Source: Hermatobates lingyangjiaoensis (Eukaryota; Arthropoda; Insecta; Hemiptera; Hermatobatidae). Taken from it: 64,000 nt of DNA. The notes under the pieces were generated by a model, which saw only the letters and a list, made by a program, of their open reading frames with translations, had not been told where the DNA came from and did no database searches. Position 1 is the first letter of the stretch. Each line of letters opens with the position of its first letter. The stretch spans positions 310,001 to 374,000 of the forward strand of contig JAPFBL010000233.1 in assembly GCA_026182355.1 (NCBI GenBank). Reading direction: 5' to 3'. Shown here piece after piece: positions 53,030-62,789 of this stretch. Made by a program: the position numbers and the translations under genes.

Positions 53030-53263
53030 AATCACCCTGTAGATGGTCAAAGAAGACCGAAACGTCGGTAACGATAAAAAAATGGACAGCAAATCATATG
53101 GTGAATTAATACACCTAGTTCCTAGAGAAATCAAAGTAAGACTACGAGATTTGGAAAAGAAATCCAGAAAACTGATAAAGACAAAAGTGGGCAGAAAATT
53201 TAATCTCACATGTATAAATGAAGGACTGTTCCCCAAATATACGAATATATATATATATATATA
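53030..53263 (+). pseudogene. PLE 5' end: hammerhead-like hairpin plus ORF start, truncated at (TA)n
   Basis: Core: CTGTAGAT, hairpin GGTC/GACC, GAAACGTCGGTAACG (53037-53073). A frame opens at ATG 53043 inside the core and reads ELIHLVPREIKVRLRDLEKK, SRKLIKTKVGRKFNLT, CINEGLFPKYTNIYIYIY. Basic and coiled-coil-like up to CINEGL, this fits a PLE N-terminal region. The ORF is lost where it meets (ATA TAT)n at 53247. Confidence 0.6.
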
Positions 53264-53269
53264 CTTAAT

Positions 53270-54630
53270 AATAATTTATTAGAATTCATTTTTTATTTCT
53301 TGATACATCTATCAATATACAATATTCTTTCCCGTTTACTCACTGATATCAGATATAAAAATAAGCCACATTTTTAAAAGGAAAACTTGAACGTTTGACT
53401 TATTTTTGAATTTTTAATAACTAAAGTCAAACATAATAAAGAAATAATGATAACAGTTATATAGAAAAAAATCCTTGATAAAAATTCATTATTATAACTG
53501 TATTTGAAAATATCCATGATCTGGGAGAAGAAAGCAAGCAAAACAAATAAAAGGACCAAGAGATGAATCTAATTAGCCCAAGTGACAGAACCTTTGCTTG
53601 TGTCAACTATTTCCCGTTTTCATCTCCTCTGCTTTTCCATTTTCATAATGAAGAAAAAGAACGTTAAAACACTAGAGTAGATTAGTGTAATTTATATCAA
53701 ATTAAAATATAAAATTCTATTATTAATTATATGCATATTGATAGTACCACAAAGGTTTGTTAAAATCACATATTTATATTATACATACTATATATGAAGT
53801 ATCATAATTTCTTTTACTAATAAAAGTAAAGTTATTCCTATTATTTTCATTCAGTCATTCTCTAGTAGAAAGTTAGTTTAAAATATTTTTAGAGATAGAT
53901 AGTCAGTCATTTATATCCAAAAATGGATATAATGTGGATAAAAATGGATATAATAAAATTGGATATAATGTGATTTATATCCAAAATAATTATCTATTTC
54001 GGTTCTTTATAATTATAATATATTTATAATTATTCGTTTAACGCCAGCTTAAAACGCGTTCCAGCACTAGTGTCAATTTGCACTTTTTCTGTTTCAGATT
54101 TTTCTTTTTCCTTTTGCATTTCGTTATATCTGTTTTATATTTGGCTTTATTTCATAAACTTGGTGACCCCACCATTTCTGCACCAGTCTGCTTGATTTCC
54201 CTCACTTAACTCACGTGATTATGGTTTAAACCGAAGAGAAGTTTGTCTTCGAAGTAACTTATATGTTCCTACTTAATTACATGGCAGTCGAAATATACTA
54301 CTACATTTCTGTGACCTCTTCTATATTTGTTCATTCTGTTAGTTCATTTTATTTCGTTCGTAGAAACGTATTACCTCATTTTTCTACAATATAAACAACC
54401 ATATCAAACAAGCAGAGCCTCGTGTAAGTGGTTATGGGGCTTTCGTTGATATTTCTTATTTCTTGTAAACTATAAGAGACTCAATTTTAATGACATTTCC
54501 GTGTGCAATCTTTGAACAGTTCACAGATTCCAATTCTATTATTACACTGAGGGCTTCAGAAGAGAAGTATACGAGTCTTCTTCCTGCAAGAATAACTCCT
54601 GACCCTATCTCAATAGTTAGTTCATTTTGT
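53270..54630. other. AT-rich DNA, nothing recognised
   Basis: Contains three GGATATAAT boxes at 53925-53975 and a minus-strand frame at 54456-54668 (SGVILAGRRLVYFSSEALS) that overlaps the next MITE end; unidentified. Confidence 0.4.
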
Positions 54631-54634
54631 AATA

Positions 54635-54893
54635 TGAGCCGCTTATTTTGAAAGTGGCCTAATTCCATTTATGTTAAAATCGAGATATTTAAGGGTTTGC
54701 GTTTTACAAAATTTAAAAATATTGTCATTTTATTTATCAACTAATTTTTGTTATAAAAATTCTTAGTAATTTTAAATAAATTTTGTACAATTTGCTGCAA
54801 AAGGTAAAGATAACGTAAAAATGTAATTATTTAAATAGCTAGCTAAATTTTTTTGGAAAATGGAATTAGGCCACTTTCAAAATAAACGGCTCA
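54635..54893. mobile_element. TA-flanked MITE, about 259 bp
   Basis: The left end TGAGCCGCTTATTTTGAAAG continues GTGGCCTAATTCCATTT; the right end is its inverse, AAATGGAATTAGGCCACTTT to AAAATAAACGGCTCA, with one mismatch. TA dinucleotides flank both sides, the Tc1/mariner-type target. The interior is AT-rich and non-coding. Confidence 0.8.
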
Positions 54894-54899
54894 TATATC

Positions 54900-55640
54900 T
54901 TATATTAATCATTATTTATACATCTTACTTAGCATTTTGTAAATGGCCATGTTATTGCTTATTAATTTTTTTTTTCTTTTCATTAACTCGTTTTATTTGA
55001 TTTTAATTCATTATATGCTCTATTTATGAAATATAGCTTTTTGTTTCCTTCATTTTTTGTCCTTTCCTTCCTGCGTATTTTGGCAGCACATTTACTACGA
55101 CTATAACGGGATTCTCCAGTGTGGCCTCCATCGTCACATCTCCTTTTCTCGTGACCACGATCCTCCAAATATCAAAGCGAGTATTTATCTACGAAGTCAG
55201 TTGTGATTTAGTTTCATTATACTTACTGTTGTACACTCCAGATTTTATGAATCTTTATCCCTATTATTATCCTGCTATTATTATTTTTTCATAAATCTCT
55301 GCTCTGAATAAAGATTTAAGTCGTTATTGTTGAAATAGAACTTAAATGTTGAATTTTTTTTTTAGGATCATCTACTTTTTAACCTTTTTGCTAGATCTAT
55401 ACATATGTTAACTATTTTACCAATCAGTAATTGTTTATCTATTGCATAATCTCATAGACGGATTCATTCAACACAAATGCTTTTCAAGTTTTAAATCTTT
55501 GTCTTAAATGTAAAAGAAGGTCAGATAAACTATGTAATTGGTCCAATGGCTATTGGAACAAAAGCCATCTTTTTCTGTTAGAGATTATTTCGTAACAGGA
55601 GTTCTACACTTTCGATCTTCAACAATATTATTACTGCTGT
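54900..55640. other. AT-rich DNA, unclassified
   Basis: The minus-strand 61-codon frame 54983-55168 (HEKRRCDDGGHTGESRYSRS) is more charged than background, and on the minus strand TCGCTTTGATATTTGG faintly recalls family B. No firm call. Confidence 0.3.
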
Positions 55641-55689
55641 AGTTATAATAATAATATTATATGCATCAGTGGTGTGATATACTAAATAA

Positions 55690-55690
<1 letters not shown>

Positions 55691-55723
<33 letters not shown>
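55691..55723. repeat. (TA)n microsatellite
   Basis: Pure TA tract at the left edge of a PLE copy. Confidence 0.9.
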
Positions 55724-55725
<2 letters not shown>

Positions 55726-56325
55726 ATTTCACATAAACACGTGAAATAACAATCAATGATCAAACCACAATAAAAGTGTAACCTTTGTGTGTAAACCACA
55801 GACACGTGTAAAACAACAGCAATACAACGTAAGTAGACAAGAAAAAAGTACTGCCTTATTCTTGCATACAAAAAATGAAAATCATCATATTAATTGGACA
55901 GGAGCTAAATTTATTACCTATGAAAAATCAATGTTGTTAAGAAATATTATTGAACCGTCTCTAATTAAATTTAATAAATCAAATATTATAAACATTAGTA
56001 ATGGTCTCTTCAAAGTAGATACTTTCGTTACGAGGACAATAGCCTCTTCAAAGAGGGTTGACAGATAGCGGATAGTTTTTTACTCTTTCTTACTCTACTC
56101 CTTTGTTTCCCCAAACATCCCTTTCTGGACATTAGTCCTTTCCTGCACTTTCACCCTTTGAAAATACCACTCTTACCTCCCACTCTTCTTCTCTCTTCTC
56201 AACCCCTCGCAGATGTTCTCTGCATCTAGTGTTTTAGTTGGGTTTTTGACTCTGATGAAGACCGCTTGTTACGGTTGAAAGATCTTAGTCTTGTTTTCCC
56301 ATTTTCTTATTGTGGTTTGATCATA
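55726..56325 (+). mobile_element. Short internally deleted Penelope-like element, family A
   Basis: The left tip AGATTTCACATAAACACGTG, AAATAACAATCAATGATCAA, ACCACAATAA is inverted relative to the right tip. It then jumps directly into the endonuclease C-terminus (55787-56068). The 3' end carries GACTCTGATGAAGACCGCTT, GTTACGGTTGAAAGATCTTA, CTTATTGTGGTTTGATCAT and TA repeats. It looks like a deletion derivative with both tips kept. Confidence 0.8.
55800..56068 (+). pseudogene. PLE GIY-YIG endonuclease C-terminal part
   Basis: The frame reads TRVKQQQYNVSRQEKSTALF, HTKNENHHINWTGAKFI, TYEKSMLLRNIIEPSLIKFN, KSNIINISNGLFKVDTFV. It aligns with 45220-45460 and keeps the conserved Arg, the H-x-I-N-W strand and the catalytic-type Glu of RNIIE. 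GIY and YIG themselves are missing. This uninterrupted copy supplies the reading lost by frameshifts in the other. Confidence 0.85.
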
Positions 56326-56382
56326 TATATTATATATATATATTATATATATATATATATATTATATATATATATATATTGA
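56325..56382. repeat. (TA)n microsatellite, interrupted
   Basis: Starts directly at the PLE tip. Confidence 0.9.
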
Positions 56383-56384
56383 AT

Positions 56385-56865
56385 AAGTGTATCAATGAAT
56401 ATCTTCACTACCTTCAGAAATATAAGACTAATTAAACTCTCCCATTTTTTTATTTATATTAAGCCTAAATGGAACAATATATGTTATGTAACAAAAAATG
56501 ACCGCGAATAAATGAAATCTGCACCTTTAAAAATATTATTACTTTTGTGTTATACGAATGATATTATATGCATCAGCGGCATTACTATACAGACGAACTT
56601 AATATCTGACATGAATTACTGACATTTCAAGTTATAGTACCACAATAATCAAGCAGTAGAAGGCCTCTGGTCTGGAACTGCTGGTTATGACGTGCACTAT
56701 AGTGCGCGAGTATAATCGTTGGTCATTGGATATATCAGTAGTGTGATACACAAAAATAAAGTACACTTTCTGTACTACATCCAGGAATGAAAGACTAATA
56801 AACATCGCCCATTTAGACATTTCTATTATGCCTAAATGGGCAATTATATATTATATACCCAAGAA
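56385..56865. repeat. Pair of direct repeats of unknown origin
   Basis: About 56425-56495 and 56785-56855 share AGACTAATWAAAC, CCCATTT, TTATATTAAGCCTAAATGG against TTCTATTATGCCTAAATGG, CAATATATGTTAT. GGTGTGATA/AGTGTGATA pieces recur at 55670 and 56735. A dispersed AT-rich repeat family is likely. The minus frame 56632-56820 is not supported. Confidence 0.4.
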
Positions 56866-57054
56866 GTATATTATGTTTACTTATAGTAAAGTTGAGTGTA
56901 GGCCACTCCAGATTTTGTTCTATTATAAAAGGCTTTTTACCTTTGAATATGTGATAGCAAGTTTACTGAATTAACACTGTAATTTAAGTATTCCATTATT
57001 TAGTAATATTATCAGATTATCGTATAACCAAGTTAATAACTGTGAGATAAAATA

Positions 57055-57275
57055 TAACCCCACTGGCCGGTAGGTAAGGTTGTGGTGGAAGTTGTTCAGC
57101 CAGGTTATTATTTCTTGCTTGTATCTACGCCGGTGATCTTAATGACGCCCTTCTTATTTCCGTCCATAATAGGTGTAATTACTTGGCTGCATGATAGTCT
57201 CTTAAGTGTCGCGATAATTTTCAACACTGTAAAGTGTCTCATTAGAAGGCAGTTTGTTCTAGACCCTAATTAAGT
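57055..57275. other. GC-richer island, possible conserved non-coding element
   Basis: CCCCACTGGCCGGTAGGTAA, CGCCGGTGATCTTAATGACG, GTAATTACTTGGCTGCATG and GAAGGCAGTTTGTTCTAG are unlike nearby DNA. The 63-codon plus frame there has no domain. The content of TAATTA-type boxes in GC-richer sequence would fit an enhancer, but this is inference. Confidence 0.3.
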
Positions 57276-57279
57276 CAAT

Positions 57280-57715
57280 GAGCTTACTTTATATTTTGAT
57301 GTGTTAACAGGCTTATCAAATTGCTTTGATTCATCCTTATCTATAGATAAAACCTATTTCAGACAAGGGCAAAACAGATGTTAATATTTATTATTAAAGC
57401 TAGTATTAAAATACCTTTCCATGGAAGAACTGATATCATCAGTTAAATAAATTACTAATAATTATTTTGGATCAGCCATAAAATTAGAGGCACTCGACTT
57501 AAATTCATTGCAATAGCAACATTTTATAATATAGACAAAACTTAAATAAAAATGGTGAATCACTTGCACTTGGATTTTTATATACTATATATTATTTTTT
57601 TTATATATTTTGAAATGGTGCAAAATGTTGGTATTCATGTACTGTGATCTTCCTACTACATCCTACTGAACCTTACTTAAACTTGCCTTCTTAGAGTATT
57701 TTTTTCGTATGTTAG
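57280..57715. other. AT-rich DNA, nothing recognised
   Basis: No supported feature. Confidence 0.5.
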
Positions 57716-57721
57716 TACACC

Positions 57722-57790
57722 AACTCTGAGGAAGTTTGCACCCTGTTGGAGCAACATCGAAATCACTTACTATGAAGAGAATTGCTAAAT
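57722..57790 (+). repeat. Hammerhead-like core, singleton
   Basis: CTGAGGA (CTGANGA with N=G) at 57728, hairpin GTTTGC/GCAAC with 11-nt loop, three extra nt, then GAAATCACTTACTATGAAG. No second copy in the window. Confidence 0.3.
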
Positions 57791-57810
57791 GGTCCTTTTC
57801 AGGTTTTAAT

Positions 57811-58207
57811 ATTCGTCACTAAGATGACATATACGTTACTAAGATGACATATAAATCACTAAGATGGCATATATTTCACTAAGATGACATGTACGTCACT
57901 ACTATGACTTATACTTCACTAATATAAAATATACGTTACTAAGATGATATATACGTCACTAAGATGACATATACTTCACTAAGATGACATATACGTCACT
58001 ACTATGACATATACTTCACTAATATAACATATACGTTACTAAGATGATATATACGTCACTAAGATGACATATACGTTACTAAGATGACATATACTTCACT
58101 AAGATGACATATAAATCACTAAGATTGCATATACTTCACTAAGATGACATATACGTCACTACTATGACATATACTTCACTAATATAACATATACGTTACT
58201 AAGATGG
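57811..58207. repeat. 20-bp tandem array with higher-order repeats
   Basis: Unit AAGATGACATATACNTCACT, in register from 57821 to 58200 (19 full units plus edges). Variants fall in a fixed order: an ACTATGACAT unit followed by an AATATAACAT unit at 57901, 58001 and 58161, then AAGATGATAT. This gives a 100-bp (five-unit) higher-order repeat with one 60-bp expansion. Confidence 0.95.
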
Positions 58208-58209
58208 GA

Positions 58210-59440
58210 AAGATACAACATCAAATACAGAATAAAGACAGAGAAAATAATAATGGTGAACAAAAGAAAAAAAAATAGTAGACCAAAAATATCATCACTT
58301 GGAGTATTACAAGTCTAACATATGATTTACATAACATTTAAAGTGTTTCAACATTAATATTCTGTATAAACTTTCAAAAGTTTTTAAAATAATTATCCAA
58401 ATAAGGTGATCCTCTGGTCATGTATCGTACTTTTAGTAGTACGTTTTCCTATGTACATGTAGCAGTACTTTTCATATTAAGAGATTTCTATGTGCTTCCA
58501 ATAGTGTTAAATCATACAGTAACTGTACTTATGATTGGAAGATTCCTGGAGTACAGGGGCAACTCAGCTGGTGAATAATTTCATATGTATGTAGAATAAT
58601 ATAATTTTCATGTTTGGGATTATGTTAAACGTCTTTTGTAGCTTATAATTTATAGAAAAAAAGAAATACATCAATAAACGACACGAATAAAAGATTAGAA
58701 ATACTAAGAAATTTTCAATTATTGGAATTTAACTATGAATTGAATTAAAGGAATATAATCACTTCAAAAAATTTGATATAAATATGATTTAAAAGATTTT
58801 TTAAATTCAAAATTACCGGGTAAGTAATGGTTTAATAGACATTAAATCCATTCGACTTAGTACAACAAAGGTTAGTTAAAATCACAATATTAGATGATAC
58901 ATACTCCTGGATATTAAGTATCATGCATTCATATACATATAATACATGTTCATATGTATATAATACATTCATGTAATTTCATGCAGTTAATAATCTAAGA
59001 TTCAAATTGTTGCCATGATTCTGGATTTCTCACGTTTCAAAGAGACATACTTGTAAAATTTTCTTTCAGAGGTGTCTTAGAATAGTTCCAGTCTAGTACA
59101 ATCAGGTCTATCAATTTACTCTAAAAAACACAGTTTTTTTTTGTTCATTAAATCATTTTTGAGTGCAGTAGGCTTTTATTGGATATTTTAATCTGTCAAC
59201 CTTGATCTAAAAGTAATGAGTTTCCTGAAAAAAAAAAGAATCCTGCTATTAAATAATTTGTAAAGAAAAGCCTGGTGACTTGTAAAATATTTATGGGCTG
59301 GTAGCCCATAGGCCCTAAAAATGTTACTACCACCTGTTTAAATCCTCTTCCCCCGTCCTACTTTGTTTATAATATAGGACTGCCTTGGTTAGTAGGCTTC
59401 CTACACATTAACACAAAGATAGTATCTTTTACTGGCTTTG
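58210..59440. other. AT-rich DNA, nothing recognised
   Basis: 59295-59345 has GGGCTGGTAGCCCATAGGCC, a short GGGCT/AGCCC hairpin. No gene. Confidence 0.45.
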
Positions 59441-59442
59441 TA

Positions 59443-59640
59443 TTATTGCAATTTTGATGGTCCGACCTGTCTAAACCCCTTACTCCGTACTATTTTGTTG
59501 TTTCTAGTTGCCTGAATGGTTTTAGTTTGTTTGCCTTTGAGGGCTGCTTTAAGCCGGTGTAGCTGTTTTCCAACTCTGCATATCTTTGAAGACTTTACTT
59601 TGCATTCTGTCCATACCACCTTTTGGTTATTTGAAACCAT
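59443..59640 (-). CDS. Basic 65-codon frame, unidentified
   Basis: The product is 30% Lys/Arg with balanced composition (KVVWTECKVKSSKICRVGKQ, LHRLKAALKGKQTKTIQATR, NNKIVRSKGFRQVG) in GC-richer DNA. A stop lies immediately before the ATG and no splice sites support it. A nucleic-acid-binding fragment of a mobile element is possible. No domain named. Confidence 0.25.
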   Translation of the reverse strand: MVSNNQKVVWTECKVKSSKICRVGKQLHRLKAALKGKQTKTIQATRNNKIVRSKGFRQVGPSKLQ

Positions 59641-59644
59641 TCAT

Positions 59645-60280
59645 TCCTGGCACACATAAATTTGTGTCTCTTCTCTCTCTCTCATTGCCATAGTAATCTT
59701 CATACTTCTCTGTTTTTTTAAGTTTTCACACACCTGTCTATTGTTATCTTTCATATCATAAAGACAAGTTATAAAAAAAAAGTATTTGAAATATCCCAAT
59801 AATGTATTCTTTCTCTATTAAGTAATGACATGTTTACAATTCTAACTAGGTATCGTTTATAGAAATAAATATTAAATTTTACTAATTACCACTATTTTAT
59901 TACGAATTAGCTTTGATTTTGTGCAATTAGGTGAATCAGTGCTGTGTAATTTGATTTCCAATATTATATATAGATCAATTAGTTACAACTATACAGAAAG
60001 TTTAAATTAGTACACCTAAGGCTTAAACAATCATAATAATTATTCAATTTCAAATAGATATCAGGCAAGGAACGAAGATAAAACAAACACACACAAGCAC
60101 CCATACACACAAACATCTCAAAACTTCATTACACTGTTTGTTATCATCTTTGGGTAATTTAAAGCATTTCATTTCAGGAAAATTCAAACCTCCTGATTTA
60201 TATAGTATATTGATATAGCTTCTCGCCCACTGATTCTTAAAACTCAAAATAGGTTTCTTAAGGATTTGTTTCAAATAATT
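59645..60280. other. AT-rich DNA, nothing recognised
   Basis: No supported feature. Confidence 0.5.
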
Positions 60281-60281
60281 A

Positions 60282-60476
60282 ACTATTCCTAATTATAAAC
60301 CGACGTTTTGCCAAAAATTGTTTCGCATTTTCAAGGCTTTTTCTTTGAAGGAAAACTGGAGGAAAACTTTTTATGTTAGATGCATTTATCTAACAGCTTC
60401 TAACTTAAATAGTTTTACTTAAAAAAAAAAAAACTTTTAGAAAAACGTCGGCTATTAATCAGGAGTAGCTAATTCT
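60282..60476. repeat. Fold-back-like PLE fragment
   Basis: ACTATTCCTAATTATAAACC and GACGTTTTG on the left are inverted to AAAACGTCGGCTATTAATCA and GGAGTAG on the right. The left arm on minus has CTTGAAAATGCGAAACAAT and GGCAAAACGTCGG, a decayed core. Confidence 0.45.
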
Positions 60477-60857
60477 TTGGACCAAATCCTCAAGAAATCC
60501 ATTTTGAATTTTGTCTAGTATGTTAATACATGTATGTAGTAAATTTGTCTCCACTTTCATAGAAGACCAAAATTCAGTGCTCTAAACGATAGGTGGAGAC
60601 AATATAATTCCTCGTCGAAAACGTATTCTCAGATTTCCTGTATATTAATTATAATATTTGTTATCATTTTTTATGTATTTTAACACTATTAATTTTAACA
60701 GATTTGGAAGAGAATGTAATCTCTTCCAAATATATTTATACATAGCTGGTGAAACCTAATTATTCACAACAATTTTGTTTTTGATAGTGTATTTATATAT
60801 TGGTCATCAATGTTTGGTCATGGATTGCTATTTCACGTGTTTATGTGTCATCTTGTT

Positions 60858-60860
60858 ACA

Positions 60861-60907
<47 letters not shown>

Positions 60908-60938
60908 ATATATATATTATAATATATATATATATTAT
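60858..60938. repeat. (TA)n microsatellite, interrupted
   Basis: 81 bp of TA with TTATA interruptions, adjoining the left PLE 5' end. Confidence 0.9.
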
Positions 60939-60939
60939 T

Positions 60940-61082
60940 GAAAATGACACCAAATTTAGCTGATACCTGTTTCTTAACAAGTTTCTCAATTTTTCTAAAT
61001 AACACTCTCGTTTTTTCGTCTACCACAATAAAGTACATATCCTATAGTTAACATGTTTCGAATGATCAATATTCATCATCAG
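60940..61082 (-). pseudogene. PLE 5' end, left half of a head-to-head pair
   Basis: Core on minus (61082-61056): CTGATGA, T, hairpin GAAT/ATTC with 7-nt loop, GAAA, C. This is a complete conserved core. The ORF then runs left: VDEKTRVLFRKIEKLVKKQV, SAKFGVIFNN, then ATA TAT codons and the TA tract. The CINEGL block is already lost. Confidence 0.7.
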
Positions 61083-61204
61083 GATGTGAATAAGATCTGA
61101 ATTAATTAAACAAATTAATTAATTAATTTACTTAATGGAAAACAACCCCTTTTACCTTCTCCGTGTATATATAATAAACCAGATAATTCACCTTAGATCT
61201 TATT

Positions 61205-61400
61205 CACGTCCTGATGATGAATGTTGATCATTCAAAACATGTCGACCATAGGAGATGTACTTTATTGTGTAGACGAAATAACGAGAGTGTTATTTAGGAA
61301 AATTGAGAAACTTGTTAGGAAACAGTTATCAGCTAAATTTCGTATCATTTCCAATAATGTATGTGTCAAGGAAGGACTGCTTCAAAATTTACTAATATAT
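61205..61400 (+). pseudogene. PLE 5' end, right half of a head-to-head pair
   Basis: Core on plus (61211-61237): CTGATGA, T, hairpin GAATG/CATTC with loop TTGAT, AAAA (GAAA with one change). The ORF continues right: GDVLYCVDEITRVLFRKIEK, LVRKQLSAKFRIISNN, VCVKEGLLQNLLIYIYK, ending in TATATATA. About 80% identical to the left half; 110 nt of AT-rich spacer separates them. Confidence 0.7.
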
Positions 61401-61424
61401 ATATAAATGAAAAAAGAGAACAAA

Positions 61425-61515
61425 TTGAAGAAGCGAGAAAACTTACTGGATCGATATTTCGAACTCAAGTTCGTCGTCAGGGAGTAGAAGGGAAGAAGAA
61501 GAGGTACGTGAGTTC
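61425..61515 (-). repeat. PLE-type terminus, family B, intact core
   Basis: On minus: CCCTGACGACGAACTTGAGT, TCGAAATATCGATCCAGTAA. That is CTGACGA, C, hairpin GAAC-TTGA-GTTC, GAAA (61480-61457). The best preserved family B core. Confidence 0.7.
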
Positions 61516-61548
61516 ACTTAATTTTGATTTATATATATATATATATAA

Positions 61549-61795
61549 ATGATCAAACCACAATAAGAAATGGGAAAACAAGACTAAGATCTTTCAACCG
61601 TTACAAGCGGTCTTCGTCAGAGTCAAAAACCCAACTCAGTTAGGTTTTATACTCAGTTAGGTTTTTGACTCTGACGAAGACCGCTTGTTACGGTTGAAAG
61701 ATCTTAGTCTTGTTTTCCCATTTCTTATTGTGGTTCGATCATTGATTGTTGTTTCACGTGTTTATGTGAAATCTTTATATATATTATATATAAAT
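61549..61795. mobile_element. Fold-back of two inverted PLE ends, family A, both cores intact
   Basis: Arms 61549-61630 and 61660-61745. The right core is CTGACGA, A, hairpin GACCG/CGGTT with 7-nt loop, GAA, hairpin AGAT-CTTA-GTCT, T (61671-61711). The left is the inverse at 61580-61620. The outer right tip adds GATCATTGATTGTTGTTTCA and CGTGTTTATGTGAAATC. A further tip ATGATCAAACCACAATATGA follows at 61795-61820. TA repeats lie on both sides. Confidence 0.85.
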
Positions 61796-61824
61796 GATCA
61801 AACCACAATATGAAATAGGGAAAA

Positions 61825-62000
61825 ATATATAAGCCAGTGAAACTCAGAAACCCAAATATAATCCAAATACTAATATGTTATATTAACTTTTAGCTTCAGT
61901 ATTTGTTCACGGAAAAATATAAGAGCATACAATATTATAGAGATTATAGAACTTTGTATTGTTTTCCAATTCACACACTTCCAGGCAATTGTGTTGTAAT
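61825..62000. other. AT-rich DNA, nothing recognised
   Basis: No supported feature. Confidence 0.5.
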
Positions 62001-62006
62001 GCAGTT

Positions 62007-62195
62007 ATAGAAGGAAAGTGTGGCTCATTTATTATTTCGCACCCATTTTACTAATGGGTGAGCTACATTACTGGATTGATTCTACATTGGAGGTCCTAAA
62101 TTTTTCCCAACTGAACTGTATTTATAGTGGATATGTTTAACAACTAACTGACATTGTACAGTCTCCTGACTGACAGTTAAACATCCTCAAAAAAC
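62007..62195 (-). mobile_element. SINE 3' part, minus strand
   Basis: GAAAGTGTGGCTCATTTATT and GATTCTACATTGGAGGTCCT match the SINE at 7335-7661. The tRNA head is missing beyond about 62195. Confidence 0.65.
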
Positions 62196-62199
62196 TGCC

Positions 62200-62780
62200 T
62201 ACGATATAAAATAAATTTTCATATTTTACAGCAAAGGTTCATTAACATCATTATAATTTTAAATTGAATAGATTAGAATTATACAACAACTAATGAAAAT
62301 CTCATGGTATATGTGAAATTTAAGGAAATATATTTATCTAAAATCTGACTATATATTTCTTTTAATTTTGATGTTCACCTGTAAACACATGAAGTTTAAG
62401 TGTAATTCTTTTTAACAAATATTATTTATGAATTTAATATAAAATTAAATATGTTGGGTTACATATTATGTTATATATCATTTAATTGATTTTATAAAAT
62501 ATCAATATTAATTATCTATATTTAGCCGCTTTTGTTTAATAACTGTACAAACTTTTTGAGAAAGCATTCGTGATCACGAAATGTGATGAGATTGCCTGCC
62601 CTCTGTGATTTGCACAAGGAACTCTACACTTGGTAACCATTGCCTGTGTATAACCTCTCCTTGCCATCTAACCATTTTTAGTTATCACAAAAATTAAGGC
62701 GTTGAATGTAATATGTAGTGTTAATTTAATTATAAATGTTTTTAAGTTATGTTTAGTTATGTATAGTTTATTTAAGATTT
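62200..62780. other. AT-rich DNA, one GC-richer patch
   Basis: 62560-62665 (GATTGCCTGCCCTCTGTGA) is GC-richer and unexplained. Confidence 0.4.
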
Positions 62781-62789
62781 TGTACAACT

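Noticed and set aside
56632..56820. 62-codon minus ORF sharing VYHTTD with the ORF at 55578-55871
   Set aside because: The shared residues come from a short dispersed DNA repeat (GTGTGATA...) and not from a protein family.
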